Part shown: piece by piece, positions 51,985 through 60,547 of the stretch
Layout of the letters: every line of letters begins with the position of its first letter
How positions within the stretch are numbered: the stretch's first letter is position 1
Source of the DNA: VFBF01 sp964530695
Lineage (GTDB): Bacteria > Pseudomonadota > Alphaproteobacteria > Caulobacterales > Aquidulcibacteraceae
Direction of reading: 5' to 3'
NCBI GenBank assembly: GCA_964530695.1
Contig: CAZGYQ010000004.1
Location: forward strand, 5,034-69,033
DNA: 64,000 nucleotides
The notes under the pieces: model-generated
What the model saw: the letters and a program-made list of their open reading frames with translations, nothing else
What the model was told of the DNA's origin: nothing
The model's database searches: none
Position numbers and translations under genes: made by a program

Positions 51985-53943
51985 TCACGCGGCGAATTTC
52001 GGCGCGTCCCGCGCGAGACGGCGCACTTCCGCTTCGAGACGCGCGCGATCGGGCGCATCGACGATGTAGTCGGGCCAAAGACCCGTCTCCGCCCAGTAGC
52101 CGCACAGACCGATGCGCGCGCACAGCGGCAGGAAGCGCTCATGCGCGCGCACGTTCGCCGTATCGGGCATGAAAAAGATCGAGGTGCCGCTGTTGCCCAG
52201 CGTCTCCACGCTCCACTGCGTCCAGAGCTGATGCGGGGGATGCACCGCCATCGCCTGATCGAGGAGATCGACCGCCTCGCCCGGCAGGCCGCTCTGCGCC
52301 ATCGACAGGAACAGCGAGAACGTCACGAACGGCCAGCCGCGCACAAAGGCCGGCGCCATGTCCCTGATGGGCGAGGGATCGGCGCTGTTGTCGCGCATGC
52401 GCGGCAGCAAAGCGAAGAACAGCGCCTTGCGCTGCGGTATGTGGCTGAAATGGTTCTCGTTCGCGCAGGCCATCATGTCGGCTGCGCCGTCCCAGTCGCC
52501 CGTGCTCATGACGAAGGCGATGCGCGTGCGCCAGACGAACTCGTCGCGCACGCTCATCTCCAGCGCGCGATCCAGCAGCGCGCGAGCGCCGGCTGCGTCG
52601 TTGCGCGCGAAATAGCGGCACGCCCCTTCCAGCGCCATCAGGCGCGGCGAATGCGGATCGTCGCGAAACGCCTGCGAGAGAAGGTCGAGCCCTTCGCGGA
52701 ACCGGCCCACGCCGAGCGCGAACCGCGCCTGCGCGCTACGCAGCAGCCAGTCGTTCGGCGCCGCCTCCAGCGCGAACTGCAGGATCTTTTCCTGCGCCAT
52801 CCAGCCGCCGGTGCACGGGCACGGCTCCAGCGTGAACAGCACATACTGCGCGACGACCTCGGTCGGGTCATCGGCAAGCGCGCGCTCAGCCTCGGCGCGC
52901 ACCCGCGCGACAGCCGCATCGAAGGTGTCGAGACACCCGCCGAACGTCGTGGCGTTCAGGATGCGGTTGCAGAGCGTGAGCGCAAGCGTCGCGCGCGCGC
53001 GCGCAAAGGCGGGCTCGATGGCGAGCGCCGCTTCGAGATAGGCGATGGCCTTTTCCCAGGCCCACTGGTCGGGCGTGCGATTCAGCGCGATGGCGCGCAG
53101 GTAGAGGTCATAGGCCTGCGCATCGAGCTGCGGCTTCTGTTGCGGCGCGACGATCCGCGCCGAAAGGCCCGACGCCGTGATTGCGGCGATCTCATCCTGC
53201 AGGGCGAACACATCGACGAGCTCGCGATCGAAACGCTCGCCCCACACCACATGGCCGGTGGTTGCTTCGGTGAGATGCGCAGAGATGCGCACCCGAGCGC
53301 CGCTACGTCGCACGGAGCCGTCGAGCACGTGACTTGCGCCAAGCTCCTGCGCGGCCTCGGCCTTGCGCGCGCCGCGATAGGCGAAGCTTGACGTCGGCCC
53401 GATGACGCGCAGGCCGGACACGCGCGACACCGCGTCGAGGATTTCCCCGCTCACGCCGTCCGAGAAATACTGCAAATCCGACTCGTCGGAGAGATTGTCG
53501 AACGGCAGCACCACGAGCACGGGCGATGCATCGGCGACCGTCGCGCGCGGCGACGGCGATGGCGCCTGCTCCAGCTCGCGCAGCAGATAGCCGACGCGCG
53601 CGATGGTCTCGATGGCGAAGGCTCCGTGCGCTTCGCCGAGGTGGCGCAGCTTCGCGATGCAGCGGTTGATGGCGTCATCGCCCACCGAGAGCCCGCCCCA
53701 GCAGACGGCGATGAGATCGTCGCGCGAGACGACTTCGCCGGACTTGCGCGCGAGCGCCACCAGCACCTGCATGATCCGCGGCTGCAGCACCGTGCGCTCC
53801 TCGCGCGCGATCACCTCTCGCGTGGCCGGACGCACTTCGAGCCGCCCGACAGCAAACGCCGGCGCGCGGGCAAGCTCGACCGGCGCGCGGTCGCCATCCG
53901 CGCCCGTCGGCGATTGATCGGCGAATGATCGTATCAGGGCCAT
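51985..53943 (-). CDS. CadC-like winged-helix regulator with TolB-N-like and TPR domains
   Basis: The start at 53943 gives 652 aa. A winged-helix OmpR/CadC-type DNA-binding domain spans about residues 28-105 (FAVGRLEVRPATREVIA, LIAVCWGGLSVGDDAINRCIAKLR). A middle module (LPFDNLSDESDLQYFSDGVSGEILDAVSRVSGLRVIGPTSSFAYRG) is the kind fused to HTH and adenylate-cyclase regulators. TPR-like helices fill about 270-640. No membrane span lies between them, unlike CadC itself. It may sense a peptide or protein. A 36-aa coding leader overlaps its start. Confidence 0.88.
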   Translation of the reverse strand: MALIRSFADQSPTGADGDRAPVELARAPAFAVGRLEVRPATREVIAREERTVLQPRIMQVLVALARKSGEVVSRDDLIAVCWGGLSVGDDAINRCIAKLRHLGEAHGAFAIETIARVGYLLRELEQAPSPSPRATVADASPVLVVLPFDNLSDESDLQYFSDGVSGEILDAVSRVSGLRVIGPTSSFAYRGARKAEAAQELGASHVLDGSVRRSGARVRISAHLTEATTGHVVWGERFDRELVDVFALQDEIAAITASGLSARIVAPQQKPQLDAQAYDLYLRAIALNRTPDQWAWEKAIAYLEAALAIEPAFARARATLALTLCNRILNATTFGGCLDTFDAAVARVRAEAERALADDPTEVVAQYVLFTLEPCPCTGGWMAQEKILQFALEAAPNDWLLRSAQARFALGVGRFREGLDLLSQAFRDDPHSPRLMALEGACRYFARNDAAGARALLDRALEMSVRDEFVWRTRIAFVMSTGDWDGAADMMACANENHFSHIPQRKALFFALLPRMRDNSADPSPIRDMAPAFVRGWPFVTFSLFLSMAQSGLPGEAVDLLDQAMAVHPPHQLWTQWSVETLGNSGTSIFFMPDTANVRAHERFLPLCARIGLCGYWAETGLWPDYIVDAPDRARLEAEVRRLARDAPKFAA

Positions 53944-54044
53944 GTCGACGAGACCGGGGTTCCGCTTTGATTGTCCATGCGTTCCGGGAAGAGCGCGATC
54001 GCGAACCAGACGACAATGACCCCTGTCACACAGAGACCCGTCAC
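53934..54044 (-). CDS. candidate 36-aa leader/small membrane peptide before the CadC-like regulator
   Basis: GTG at 54044 is preceded by GGAGG with a 7-nt spacing and opens a 36-codon frame: one hydrophobic helix (VTGVIVVWFAIALF), then a polar tail ending STWP. It stops at 53934-53936, just past the regulator ATG at 53943, so the two overlap by 10 bp. The regulator itself lacks a Shine-Dalgarno sequence. This suggests translational coupling, with the peptide as a leader or small membrane protein. It may also be chance. Confidence 0.4.
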   Translation of the reverse strand: MTGLCVTGVIVVWFAIALFPERMDNQSGTPVSSTWP

Positions 54045-54105
54045 GTTTGCGCCTCCACTGCTTCCCGGGATGCACAAGAGTGATCCAACATGAAGGAGAT
54101 CATAC

Positions 54106-54492
54106 GTGAAGACCATCTTTCGCGCTGTGTGTTTCGCGGCGGCCTGCACCATGGCCACACTGACAATGGCGCCGGCGGCGCGCGCGGCGTCCCCGGCTCC
54201 GGAGTCCGTCGCGGTGCGCTACGGCGATCTCGACCTCCGCGACGCACATGACGCACAGCTCATGTTGCGCCGCGTAAAGCGGGCGGCCGACCGTGTCTGC
54301 GGCGAGGACATCGCCGTTCAGTACCGCGCCGAGATTCGCAGCTTCAAGGCGTGCCGGCAATCGACCATCGCCGCGGCCGTCGTGAAGCTCGATGCGCCGC
54401 TGGTGAGCGCGCACTACGTGGCGCAATACGGCGCGCCGGCAGGCGCACATGTGGCGATGCAGGGTCGTGACGCACGTCAGCCGGTCGGCTGA
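54106..54492 (+). CDS. UrcA-family secreted protein
   Basis: GTG start with AAGGAGA eight bases upstream; 128 aa. The signal peptide (FRAVCFAAACTMATLTMAPAARA) is followed by VRYGDLDLRDAHDAQLMLRRVKRAADRVCG and a second Cys in FKACRQSTIAAAVVKLDAPLV. These are the UrcA signatures (a Y-x-DLDL motif and two disulfide Cys), a family common in Caulobacterales and Sphingomonadales with unknown function. A strong hairpin follows. It is divergent from the regulator region. Confidence 0.9.
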   Translation: MKTIFRAVCFAAACTMATLTMAPAARAASPAPESVAVRYGDLDLRDAHDAQLMLRRVKRAADRVCGEDIAVQYRAEIRSFKACRQSTIAAAVVKLDAPLVSAHYVAQYGAPAGAHVAMQGRDARQPVG

Positions 54493-54506
54493 ACCGGCGC
54501 ACGTCG

Positions 54507-54540
54507 CTCCAGGGCGGGAGCCCGAACTCCCGCCCTGGAG
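54507..54540. terminator. strong 14-bp hairpin between convergent urcA-like gene and gshB
   Basis: CTCCAGGGCGGGAG at 54507-54520 pairs perfectly with CTCCCGCCCTGGAG at 54527-54540 (loop CCCGAA). It lies 15 bp after the UrcA stop and 5 bp after the gshB stop on the opposite strand. There is no T run, so it may act as a two-way mRNA 3'-end hairpin. Confidence 0.75.
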
Positions 54541-54544
54541 TCGT

Positions 54545-55498
54545 TCAGCGCGCAGCCGCGACCATGCGCTCCAGCGCATCGATGAAGAGCTTCGGCGCGT
54601 CGATGTTGGAGAAGCGCTTCAGCTCCTGCACCAGCGTCGGCGACGTGACGTTGATCTCGGTGAGGCGGCCGTCGATCACGTCGAGGCCCGCGAACAGAAT
54701 GCCCTTTTCCTTCAGGAACGGGGCGACGGCGGCGACGATCTCGCGGTCGCGCGCGTCGAGTTCGCCCGCCTGCGCGACGCCGCCGACGTGGAGATTGGCG
54801 CGGAACTCGCCGGCCTTCGGCATGCGCCGCACGACGCCGAGCGGCTCGCCGTCGAGCACGAACACACGCTTGTCGCCGTCCTTCACGCCGGGAATGAACG
54901 CCTGCACGATGATCGGCTCGGCGCCGACGTCCGCCAGCATCGCGCCCACCTTGGTGAGAAAATCCGGATCGCTCGCGCGCCCGCGCGACACGCCTTCCCC
55001 GCCCGCGAAGAACGAGGGCTTCAGCACCACCTGGTCGAAGCGCTCCGCAAACGCGAGGATCGCATCGATGTTGCGCCCCACGAACGTCTCGGCGAGCAGG
55101 TGGGGAAAGCGCAGCGTGGAGATCTTTTCGGGAATGTCGCGCACGCCGGCGGGATCGTTGAGGATCAGCGTCTTCCCGCCGACAAGTTCAAGCAGGTAGG
55201 TGTTCGACACATAGCCCATGTCGAACGGCGGATCCTGGCGGATGAGCACGGCGTCGAAGGTCGAAACGTCGGTGCGCGCGCTGTTGAGCGTGGCGTAGTG
55301 GCTGGCGGGATCGGGCGAGACCTCCACGCGATGCGCCAGCGCATAGACCTTGCCGGACTCCCACCACAGGTCGCTCGGGTGATACCAGAACGTCTCGTGG
55401 CCGCGCGCCTGCGCCTCCACCATGAACGCAAGCGACGTGTCGCGTTCGACGACGATGGCGTCGATGGGGTCCATCTGGACGGCGATGCGCAATTTCAT
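54545..55498 (-). CDS. gshB: glutathione synthetase
   Basis: The 317-aa ATP-grasp enzyme joins gamma-glutamylcysteine and glycine. It opens with KLRIAVQMDPIDAIVVERDTSLA and has TYLLELVGGKTLILNDP, VLKPSFFAGGEGV (ATP lid), VQAFIPGVKDGDKRVFVLDG and GLDVIDGRLTEINVTSPT (metal ligands). Length is standard. The ligase at 55507-56199 precedes it by 8 bp on the same strand, so the pair is probably cotranscribed. A YbdK-like ligase at 15403 is the only other glutathione-like enzyme here; gshA is not in the window. Confidence 0.96.
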   Translation of the reverse strand: MKLRIAVQMDPIDAIVVERDTSLAFMVEAQARGHETFWYHPSDLWWESGKVYALAHRVEVSPDPASHYATLNSARTDVSTFDAVLIRQDPPFDMGYVSNTYLLELVGGKTLILNDPAGVRDIPEKISTLRFPHLLAETFVGRNIDAILAFAERFDQVVLKPSFFAGGEGVSRGRASDPDFLTKVGAMLADVGAEPIIVQAFIPGVKDGDKRVFVLDGEPLGVVRRMPKAGEFRANLHVGGVAQAGELDARDREIVAAVAPFLKEKGILFAGLDVIDGRLTEINVTSPTLVQELKRFSNIDAPKLFIDALERMVAAAR

Positions 55499-55506
55499 TG
55501 AACCCC

Positions 55507-56199
55507 TCAGAGGTCGGCCTGGTCGATCCAGCGGTGCAGCACGTCGGCGCCCTTGGCCGCAAGCGCCGCGCCGTGCCTGACCATGTCGGCGCGCAGCGTG
55601 CGCGGATCAATCCCCGCGGCGGAAAGTTCGGCGGAACTCCCGATCAGCCAGCGCTCGAAACCCACCGGGTTCGCCTCCGGGTGGAACTGGAAGCCGATGA
55701 CGTTCGGCCCGAAGGCGAACGCCTGGTTTTCGCAGATGTCGGTGGAGGCAAGCAGCTGGCTCCCGCGCGGCAGGTCGAAGGTGTCGCCGTGCCAGTGCAG
55801 CGCCAGCGGGTCGTCGGCGAACGGCGCCAGGCAGGAATCGCGCCCGTCCGCGGTCAGCTTGATCGGCGCGATGCCGATTTCCTTGGCCTTCGCGGGATAC
55901 ACCTTCGCCCCGATCACCTTGGCGATCATCTGCGCGCCGAGGCACACGCCCATGGTCGGCGCGCCGCGCTTCAGGCGCCGCTCAATGAGGGCGAGTTCGG
56001 GGCCGAGAAAGGGATATGTCTCCACATCGTTGGCGCCGATCGGCCCGCCGAGCACGATGACGAGGCTCTCCTGGCGTTCATCGAGCAGCGGCTGGCCCGC
56101 CTCCGCGTAACGCAACGCAAAGCCCCGCTGCGCGAGCGCCGGCCCGAAGGCGCCGAGGTCCTCGTACGGCAGGTGACGGATGGCGAGGGCGGTTTTCAT
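55507..56199 (-). CDS. class I glutamine amidotransferase (GMP-synthase-like domain)
   Basis: The start at 56199 has GGAAG seven bases upstream; the longer frame to 56271 lacks it and overlaps the divergent crotonase start. The 230-aa product has the triad Cys86 (GVCLGAQ), His173 and Glu175 (FQFHPEAN), so glutaminase chemistry is intact. It is a stand-alone GATase of the GMP synthase-like family, members of which also hydrolyse gamma-glutamyl compounds. Linkage to gshB suggests a glutathione or gamma-glutamyl role, which is inferred. Confidence 0.87.
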   Translation of the reverse strand: MKTALAIRHLPYEDLGAFGPALAQRGFALRYAEAGQPLLDERQESLVIVLGGPIGANDVETYPFLGPELALIERRLKRGAPTMGVCLGAQMIAKVIGAKVYPAKAKEIGIAPIKLTADGRDSCLAPFADDPLALHWHGDTFDLPRGSQLLASTDICENQAFAFGPNVIGFQFHPEANPVGFERWLIGSSAELSAAGIDPRTLRADMVRHGAALAAKGADVLHRWIDQADL

Positions 56200-56259
56200 C
56201 TTTGACTTCCGCGTACGGAAACAGGCGATGATGGGTCGCTGAACACGGGAGTCACTGTC

Positions 56260-57054
56260 ATGGGCGTCCACATAAGCCAGGACGGGCCGGTCGTCACGAT
56301 CACCATCGACCGCCCGGAGGCGCGCAACGCCGTCGATCCGCCCACGGCAGCCGCATTATTCGAGGCTTTTCGGGCCGCGGAAGCCAATGATGAAATCCTC
56401 GCCATGGTTCTTGCCGGCGCGAACGGGACCTTCTGCGCGGGCGCCGACCTCAAGGCCGTGAGCGCCGGCGCGCGCTACGAGCACGAGAAACACGGCCCCA
56501 TGGGCCCCTCGCGCCTGCTCCCGGACCGCGAGACGGGAACGCCCGGCGTGTCGCTGTCGAAACCGCTGATCGCGGCGATAGAGGGCTTCGCGGTGGCGGG
56601 CGGGCTTGAGCTTGCCCTGCTCGCGGACATGCGCGTGGCGTCGAAGAGCGCCGTGTTCGGCGTCTATTGCCGCCGCTGGGGCGTGCCGCTGATCGACGGC
56701 GGCACGGTGCGCCTGCCGCGCATCGTGGGTCAGGGCCGCGCGATGGACATGATCCTCACCGGCCGCGCCGTGGACGCCGATGAAGCGCTCGCGTGGGGCC
56801 TCGCCAACCGCGTCGTTCCCGCAGGCGAAGCGCTCGCACAAGCGCAAAAGCTCGCCGCCGACATCGCGCGCTTTCCCAACACCTGCATGCGCGTCGACCG
56901 CGCGTCCGCATACGCAGGCTGGTCGATGGACATGGACGCGGCTTTGCGCGCCGAGGGCGACCGCGGGCGCATCGCGCTCATCGCGGGATCGCAGGACGGC
57001 GCGAAACGGTTCGCGGAAGGGCGCGGGCGCGGCGGGGATTTCGACGCGATCTGA
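56260..57054 (+). CDS. enoyl-CoA hydratase/isomerase (crotonase) family
   Basis: The 264-aa product has the crotonase oxyanion-hole segments NGTFCAGADLKA near residues 56-66 and EGFAVAGGLELALLADMRVA near 109-128. The second catalytic Glu of classical hydratases (in the GxxP-E region) is not obvious: the position reads CRRWGVPLIDGGTVRLPR, so it may be an isomerase or another crotonase-fold enzyme. It is divergent from the amidotransferase and convergent with the GFA gene, whose stop is 3 bp away. Confidence 0.85.
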   Translation: MGVHISQDGPVVTITIDRPEARNAVDPPTAAALFEAFRAAEANDEILAMVLAGANGTFCAGADLKAVSAGARYEHEKHGPMGPSRLLPDRETGTPGVSLSKPLIAAIEGFAVAGGLELALLADMRVASKSAVFGVYCRRWGVPLIDGGTVRLPRIVGQGRAMDMILTGRAVDADEALAWGLANRVVPAGEALAQAQKLAADIARFPNTCMRVDRASAYAGWSMDMDAALRAEGDRGRIALIAGSQDGAKRFAEGRGRGGDFDAI

Positions 57055-57056
57055 AG

Positions 57057-57437
57057 CTATTGCTGGTTCTGCGGCAATCCATCTGCAATGTCGTAGTAGT
57101 CGCCCTTGTCGGCGACGAAGATGTGCGCGCCGAGGCGCGCGCCGGTGGGCTTGTCGAAGGCGCCCATGCCGATCGCGATCCGGCTTCGCCCGGGCGCATC
57201 CCAGAACAGCGCCGATCCGCACACCGAGCAGAACCCGCGCCGCACCTTCGGCGACGACTGGAACCAGGTAAGCTTGTCCTCGCCGTGAATCGTGAGGTTC
57301 GCGCGCTCCACATCGGTGGACGCCCAGTAGTGGCCAGATTGCCTGCGGCACTGCGTGCAGTGGCAGGCGTCGGGAGCGTGCAGATCCCCGGCCACCTCGA
57401 ACCGCACCGCCCCGCACAGGCATGACCCCGTGTGCAT
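57057..57437 (-). CDS. GFA/CENP-V-family zinc protein
   Basis: GGGGAGA upstream fixes the start at 57437 (126 aa). The zinc ligands are visible: Cys6 and Cys8 in SCLCG, Cys25, Cys27 and Cys30 in CHCTQC, and Cys70 and Cys73 in FCSVCGS. The family includes the glutathione-dependent formaldehyde-activating enzyme and many proteins of unknown substrate. Nearby gshB is suggestive only. Confidence 0.9.
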   Translation of the reverse strand: MHTGSCLCGAVRFEVAGDLHAPDACHCTQCRRQSGHYWASTDVERANLTIHGEDKLTWFQSSPKVRRGFCSVCGSALFWDAPGRSRIAIGMGAFDKPTGARLGAHIFVADKGDYYDIADGLPQNQQ

Positions 57438-57547
57438 CTCACATCTCCCCGTCACGGGTATCCATGGAACAATCTTCGCCGTCCAAGCGCAAGACTGTGG
57501 GACTGCGGGCGCGCATTGCAACGGAAAGGACTCGCCTGACGCGGATT

Positions 57548-57742
57548 TTTTCTCCCTCCCCTCGATGGAGAGGGTGGCGCGAGCGCAGCGAGGGCCGGGT
57601 GGGGCGCGCGTGCCGTGAACTGGCGAAAATCTCGTTTGGCGACAATGGTTTAGCCTCCCGCGCCGATCTCCCCGTCATCCCGCGCGCACCCCACCCGTCG
57701 CGCCTTGCGGCGCGCCGCCCTCCCCATCGAGGGGAGGGAAAG
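57548..57742. repeat. family E palindromic element in divergent gap
   Basis: Arms TTTCTCCCTCCCC... and ...GGGGAGGGAAAGG face each other. The left arm contains CCCTCCCC-tcga-...GGAGAGGG-type pairing, then GCGCGAGCGCAGCG; the right arm has CGCGCC-TTGC-GGCGCG and CCCTCCCC-ATCGA-GGGGAGGG. The conserved inner GGGTGGGG/CCCCACCC resembles the GATGGGGCGG of family A. It occupies much of the 373-bp gap 57438-57810 between the divergent GFA and hypothetical genes; nothing else was seen there. Confidence 0.75.
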
Positions 57743-57810
57743 GCGCCTGAAATAGAGGAATAGACTCCAATCTATCCGACCGGACTCCCGGCCATGCCAT
57801 CCTCTTGCCC

Positions 57811-58536
57811 ATGAGACACGAGCCATCCGCTCCCCTGGCGCTCAAGGACTGCTGGGGCGAGTTCGAAAACCTTCTGCGCACCATCGAGACGCTGTTCGGC
57901 GATTTCTTCGATGCGCCTGCGCTGATCCTGCGCACCGCCGCGCGACGCGTGGAAGCGTGGCTGCGCGACGGCGAGGCTGTCGCGCGGGCGCTGCTCCTGG
58001 CGATGGCGGCGGCGATGCATGTTGAGTTGAAACCATCGCGCGCGGCGCCATCGCGGAGAGCGCAACAAGCAAGACCGCAATGGCGGTTCGGATTCGCGGC
58101 GCGGATCACGCGCGCGGGAAAACAAGGCGTGCGTTACGCACTTTCGGCTGAACAGAAGCGACGCCTCGAAGAGGCGCGGCACGAGGAACGCTATCAGCGG
58201 CGCATGTTCGGGTCCGATCCCGCGCCGCCGCGCGAAGCGTCCACGTCAACAGAAAGAGGCGCGCCCTTCACGCTGCTTCCACCGCGCGCGGCGGCCTCCG
58301 CGTTCGTCGATCGCGCCGGCGTCGTGCGCCGCTACAACGGGCTCATCCACGTGCTGCAGGCGCGCGAGACATTCGCGCTGCGGCTGGCGCAGCGCCTCGC
58401 ACGCAACCGGGATCACACCATCGCCCGCGCGCTGACGCGACGGACGACGAAACCCGGCGAACGTCCTTCGCCGTATGACTGGCTCGTCGCAGCGTCGCAG
58501 ACGCACGCGCCGGAATGCATACTGGATTCAAGCTAG
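57811..58536 (+). CDS. hypothetical protein, basic, 241 aa
   Basis: The frame is open with typical high-GC codon use. The N-terminal 75 residues are helical and hydrophobic in part (ALLLAMAAAMHVEL) without a clear signal. Residues 85-135 are strongly basic (FAARITRAGKQGVRYALSAEQKRRLEEARHEERYQRRMF), and the C-terminal half has further Arg-rich helices. I recognise no family and see no ribosome binding site, so the start (57811 or 57805) is uncertain. It precedes the SDR gene by 96 bp. Confidence 0.55.
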   Translation: MRHEPSAPLALKDCWGEFENLLRTIETLFGDFFDAPALILRTAARRVEAWLRDGEAVARALLLAMAAAMHVELKPSRAAPSRRAQQARPQWRFGFAARITRAGKQGVRYALSAEQKRRLEEARHEERYQRRMFGSDPAPPREASTSTERGAPFTLLPPRAAASAFVDRAGVVRRYNGLIHVLQARETFALRLAQRLARNRDHTIARALTRRTTKPGERPSPYDWLVAASQTHAPECILDSS

Positions 58537-58632
58537 CCCGCCCGCCTGCCGCCACGTCACACGCCGACCTGCTCTCGCCAACCGCGGGATCGGGGTTAAG
58601 ATCACACGCCTGCATTTCCGAGGAGCCCCGCC

Positions 58633-59535
58633 ATGGACGCCAGCAAGATCATGTTCAAACCCGGCCTGATGAGGGGCGAGCGCATTCTCGTCACCGGCGG
58701 CGGCTCGGGCCTCGGCAAGGAAATGGCCGAAGCCTTCCTGATGCTCGGCGCCGACGTGATCATCTGCGGGCGCCGCGGCGAGGTGCTGAAGGAAACCGCC
58801 GACGAACTGATGAAGAAGCATGGCGGCGCCTGCATCCCGATCCCGTGCGACATCCGCGTGCCGGACGCGATCCACGACATGGTCGATCAGGCCTGGTCCG
58901 GCGGGGCGCTCACCGGCCTCGTCAACAACGCAGCGGGCAATTTCATCTCGCGCACGGAGGACCTCTCAACCCGCGCCTTCGACGCCATCGCCAACATCGT
59001 TTTCCACGGCTCGTTCTACACCACGCTCGACATCGGCAAGCGCTGGATCGCGGAAAAGCGCAAAGGTTCGATCCTGTCGATCCTCACCACATGGGTCTGG
59101 AACGGCAGCGCCTTCACCGTGCCGTCGGCCATGTCGAAGGCCGGCCTCAACGCGATGACGCAATCGCTCGCGGTGGAATGGGCGCGCTACGGAATCCGCG
59201 CCAACGCCATCGCACCGGGACCGTTCCCCACCGAAGGCATGTCGAAGCGGCTGAACCCCGACGGCACGGGCGGCGGGCCGATGCGCGACCAGTCCGGCGG
59301 CAATCCGATGGGCCGCGTCGGCGAGATGCACGAACTCTGCAATCTCGCGGTGACGCTGATGGGACCGGGCGCGGAATACATCAACGGCCAGTGCATCGCC
59401 ATCGACGGCGCGGCGTATCAGGCGGGCGGCGGCAACTTCTCCGCGCTCACCGCATGGACCGACGAACAATGGGCGCAGGCGAGCGCGGCCATCCGCGCGC
59501 AAAACGAAAAGGATCGCGCGAAGCGGACAGTGTGA
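58633..59535 (+). CDS. SDR-family oxidoreductase, 2,4-dienoyl-CoA reductase-like
   Basis: GAGGAG precedes the start. The 300-aa Rossmann protein has TGGGSGLGKEMAEAFLMLGA (NADP(H) loop, about residues 21-40), NNAAGNF and VEWARYGIRANAIAPGP. The usual YxxxK is replaced by SAMSKAGLNAMTQSL, with Ser in the Tyr position, as in mitochondrial-type 2,4-dienoyl-CoA reductases. The role is probably reduction of dienoyl-CoA from unsaturated fatty acids. It is convergent with the quinone oxidoreductase. Confidence 0.85.
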   Translation: MDASKIMFKPGLMRGERILVTGGGSGLGKEMAEAFLMLGADVIICGRRGEVLKETADELMKKHGGACIPIPCDIRVPDAIHDMVDQAWSGGALTGLVNNAAGNFISRTEDLSTRAFDAIANIVFHGSFYTTLDIGKRWIAEKRKGSILSILTTWVWNGSAFTVPSAMSKAGLNAMTQSLAVEWARYGIRANAIAPGPFPTEGMSKRLNPDGTGGGPMRDQSGGNPMGRVGEMHELCNLAVTLMGPGAEYINGQCIAIDGAAYQAGGGNFSALTAWTDEQWAQASAAIRAQNEKDRAKRTV

Positions 59536-59548
59536 ATCAGCGTTTGAT

Positions 59549-60547
59549 TCAGGGAGTCACGACGACCTTCCCGATCACCTTGCGCGATGAAAGCAGGTGG
59601 AAGGCGTCGTGAACTTTCTCCAGCGGGAGCCGGGCGTGGATGTGCGGCCGGATCTCGCCGGCGTCGGCCATCTTCCAGATCGCCTCGCCGTTTTCGCGGC
59701 CGCGCTCGGGAAACTGGCGGCCATATTCGCCGGCGCGGACGCCGACGATGGAGAAGCCCTTGATCAGCGGCATGTTCACGCTCACATTCGGAATGCGCCC
59801 GCTGGTGAAGCCGATGATCAGCAATCGGCCGTCAAACGCGATGCAGCGGACGCTTTCATCGAACACGTCGCCGCCGACGGGATCGTAAATCACATCGGCG
59901 CCGCGCCCGCCGGTGAGATCCTTCACCGCCTCGCGGAAGCCGTTCGATTCAAGGACATGGTGCGCGCCGTAGGTTTTCAGGAACGCGCGTTTCTCTTCAG
60001 TCGACGCCGTCGCGATCACCGTCGCGCCGAGTTTCAATCCAAGATCGACCGCCGCAAGCCCGACGCCTCCCGCAGCCCCGTGCACCAGAAGCGTCTCGCC
60101 CTTCTGCACCGCGCCGCGACGAACAAGCGCCACATAGGCCGTGAGATACGCGGCATTGTAGGCGGCGGCCTGGGCCATATCGAGCGCGGCTGGCTTGTGG
60201 CGCAAACCGGCGATCGGGGCGATCGCATATTCCGCAAAGCCGCCGGTCTTCGTGCCGCCGCAGACCTGGTCGCCGACGCTGAAGCCCGCGTAGTCGCCCT
60301 CGCCGACGGCGACGATTTCTCCCGCGATCTCCATGCCGGGACTGAACGGAAGATCGGGCTTCAGCTGGTATTTGCCCTGGCACATAAGCAGGTCCGGGAA
60401 ATTCACGCCGGCCGCGGCCACCTTTACGAGCGCCTCGCCCTTGCGCGGCGTCGGCACGGCGCCCATCTCAAGGCCCGCGCCGGACCAGTCCTCACTCAAC
60501 GTACGACATACGAACGCACGCATCCGCGAAGGCAGCGCCTCCATCAT
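59549..60547 (-). CDS. NADPH:quinone oxidoreductase family MDR protein
   Basis: The 332-aa reductase has VNFPDLLMCQGKYQLKPDLPFSPGMEIAGE near residue 49, LLVHGAAGGVGLAAVDLGLKLGATVIATASTEEK (NADP loop, about 153-186) and IGFTSGRIPNVSVN; zinc-site Cys residues are absent. Its start overlaps the TetR gene stop by ATGA, so TetR and reductase are cotranscribed. It is likely the regulated enzyme of the pair. Confidence 0.88.
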   Translation of the reverse strand: MMEALPSRMRAFVCRTLSEDWSGAGLEMGAVPTPRKGEALVKVAAAGVNFPDLLMCQGKYQLKPDLPFSPGMEIAGEIVAVGEGDYAGFSVGDQVCGGTKTGGFAEYAIAPIAGLRHKPAALDMAQAAAYNAAYLTAYVALVRRGAVQKGETLLVHGAAGGVGLAAVDLGLKLGATVIATASTEEKRAFLKTYGAHHVLESNGFREAVKDLTGGRGADVIYDPVGGDVFDESVRCIAFDGRLLIIGFTSGRIPNVSVNMPLIKGFSIVGVRAGEYGRQFPERGRENGEAIWKMADAGEIRPHIHARLPLEKVHDAFHLLSSRKVIGKVVVTP

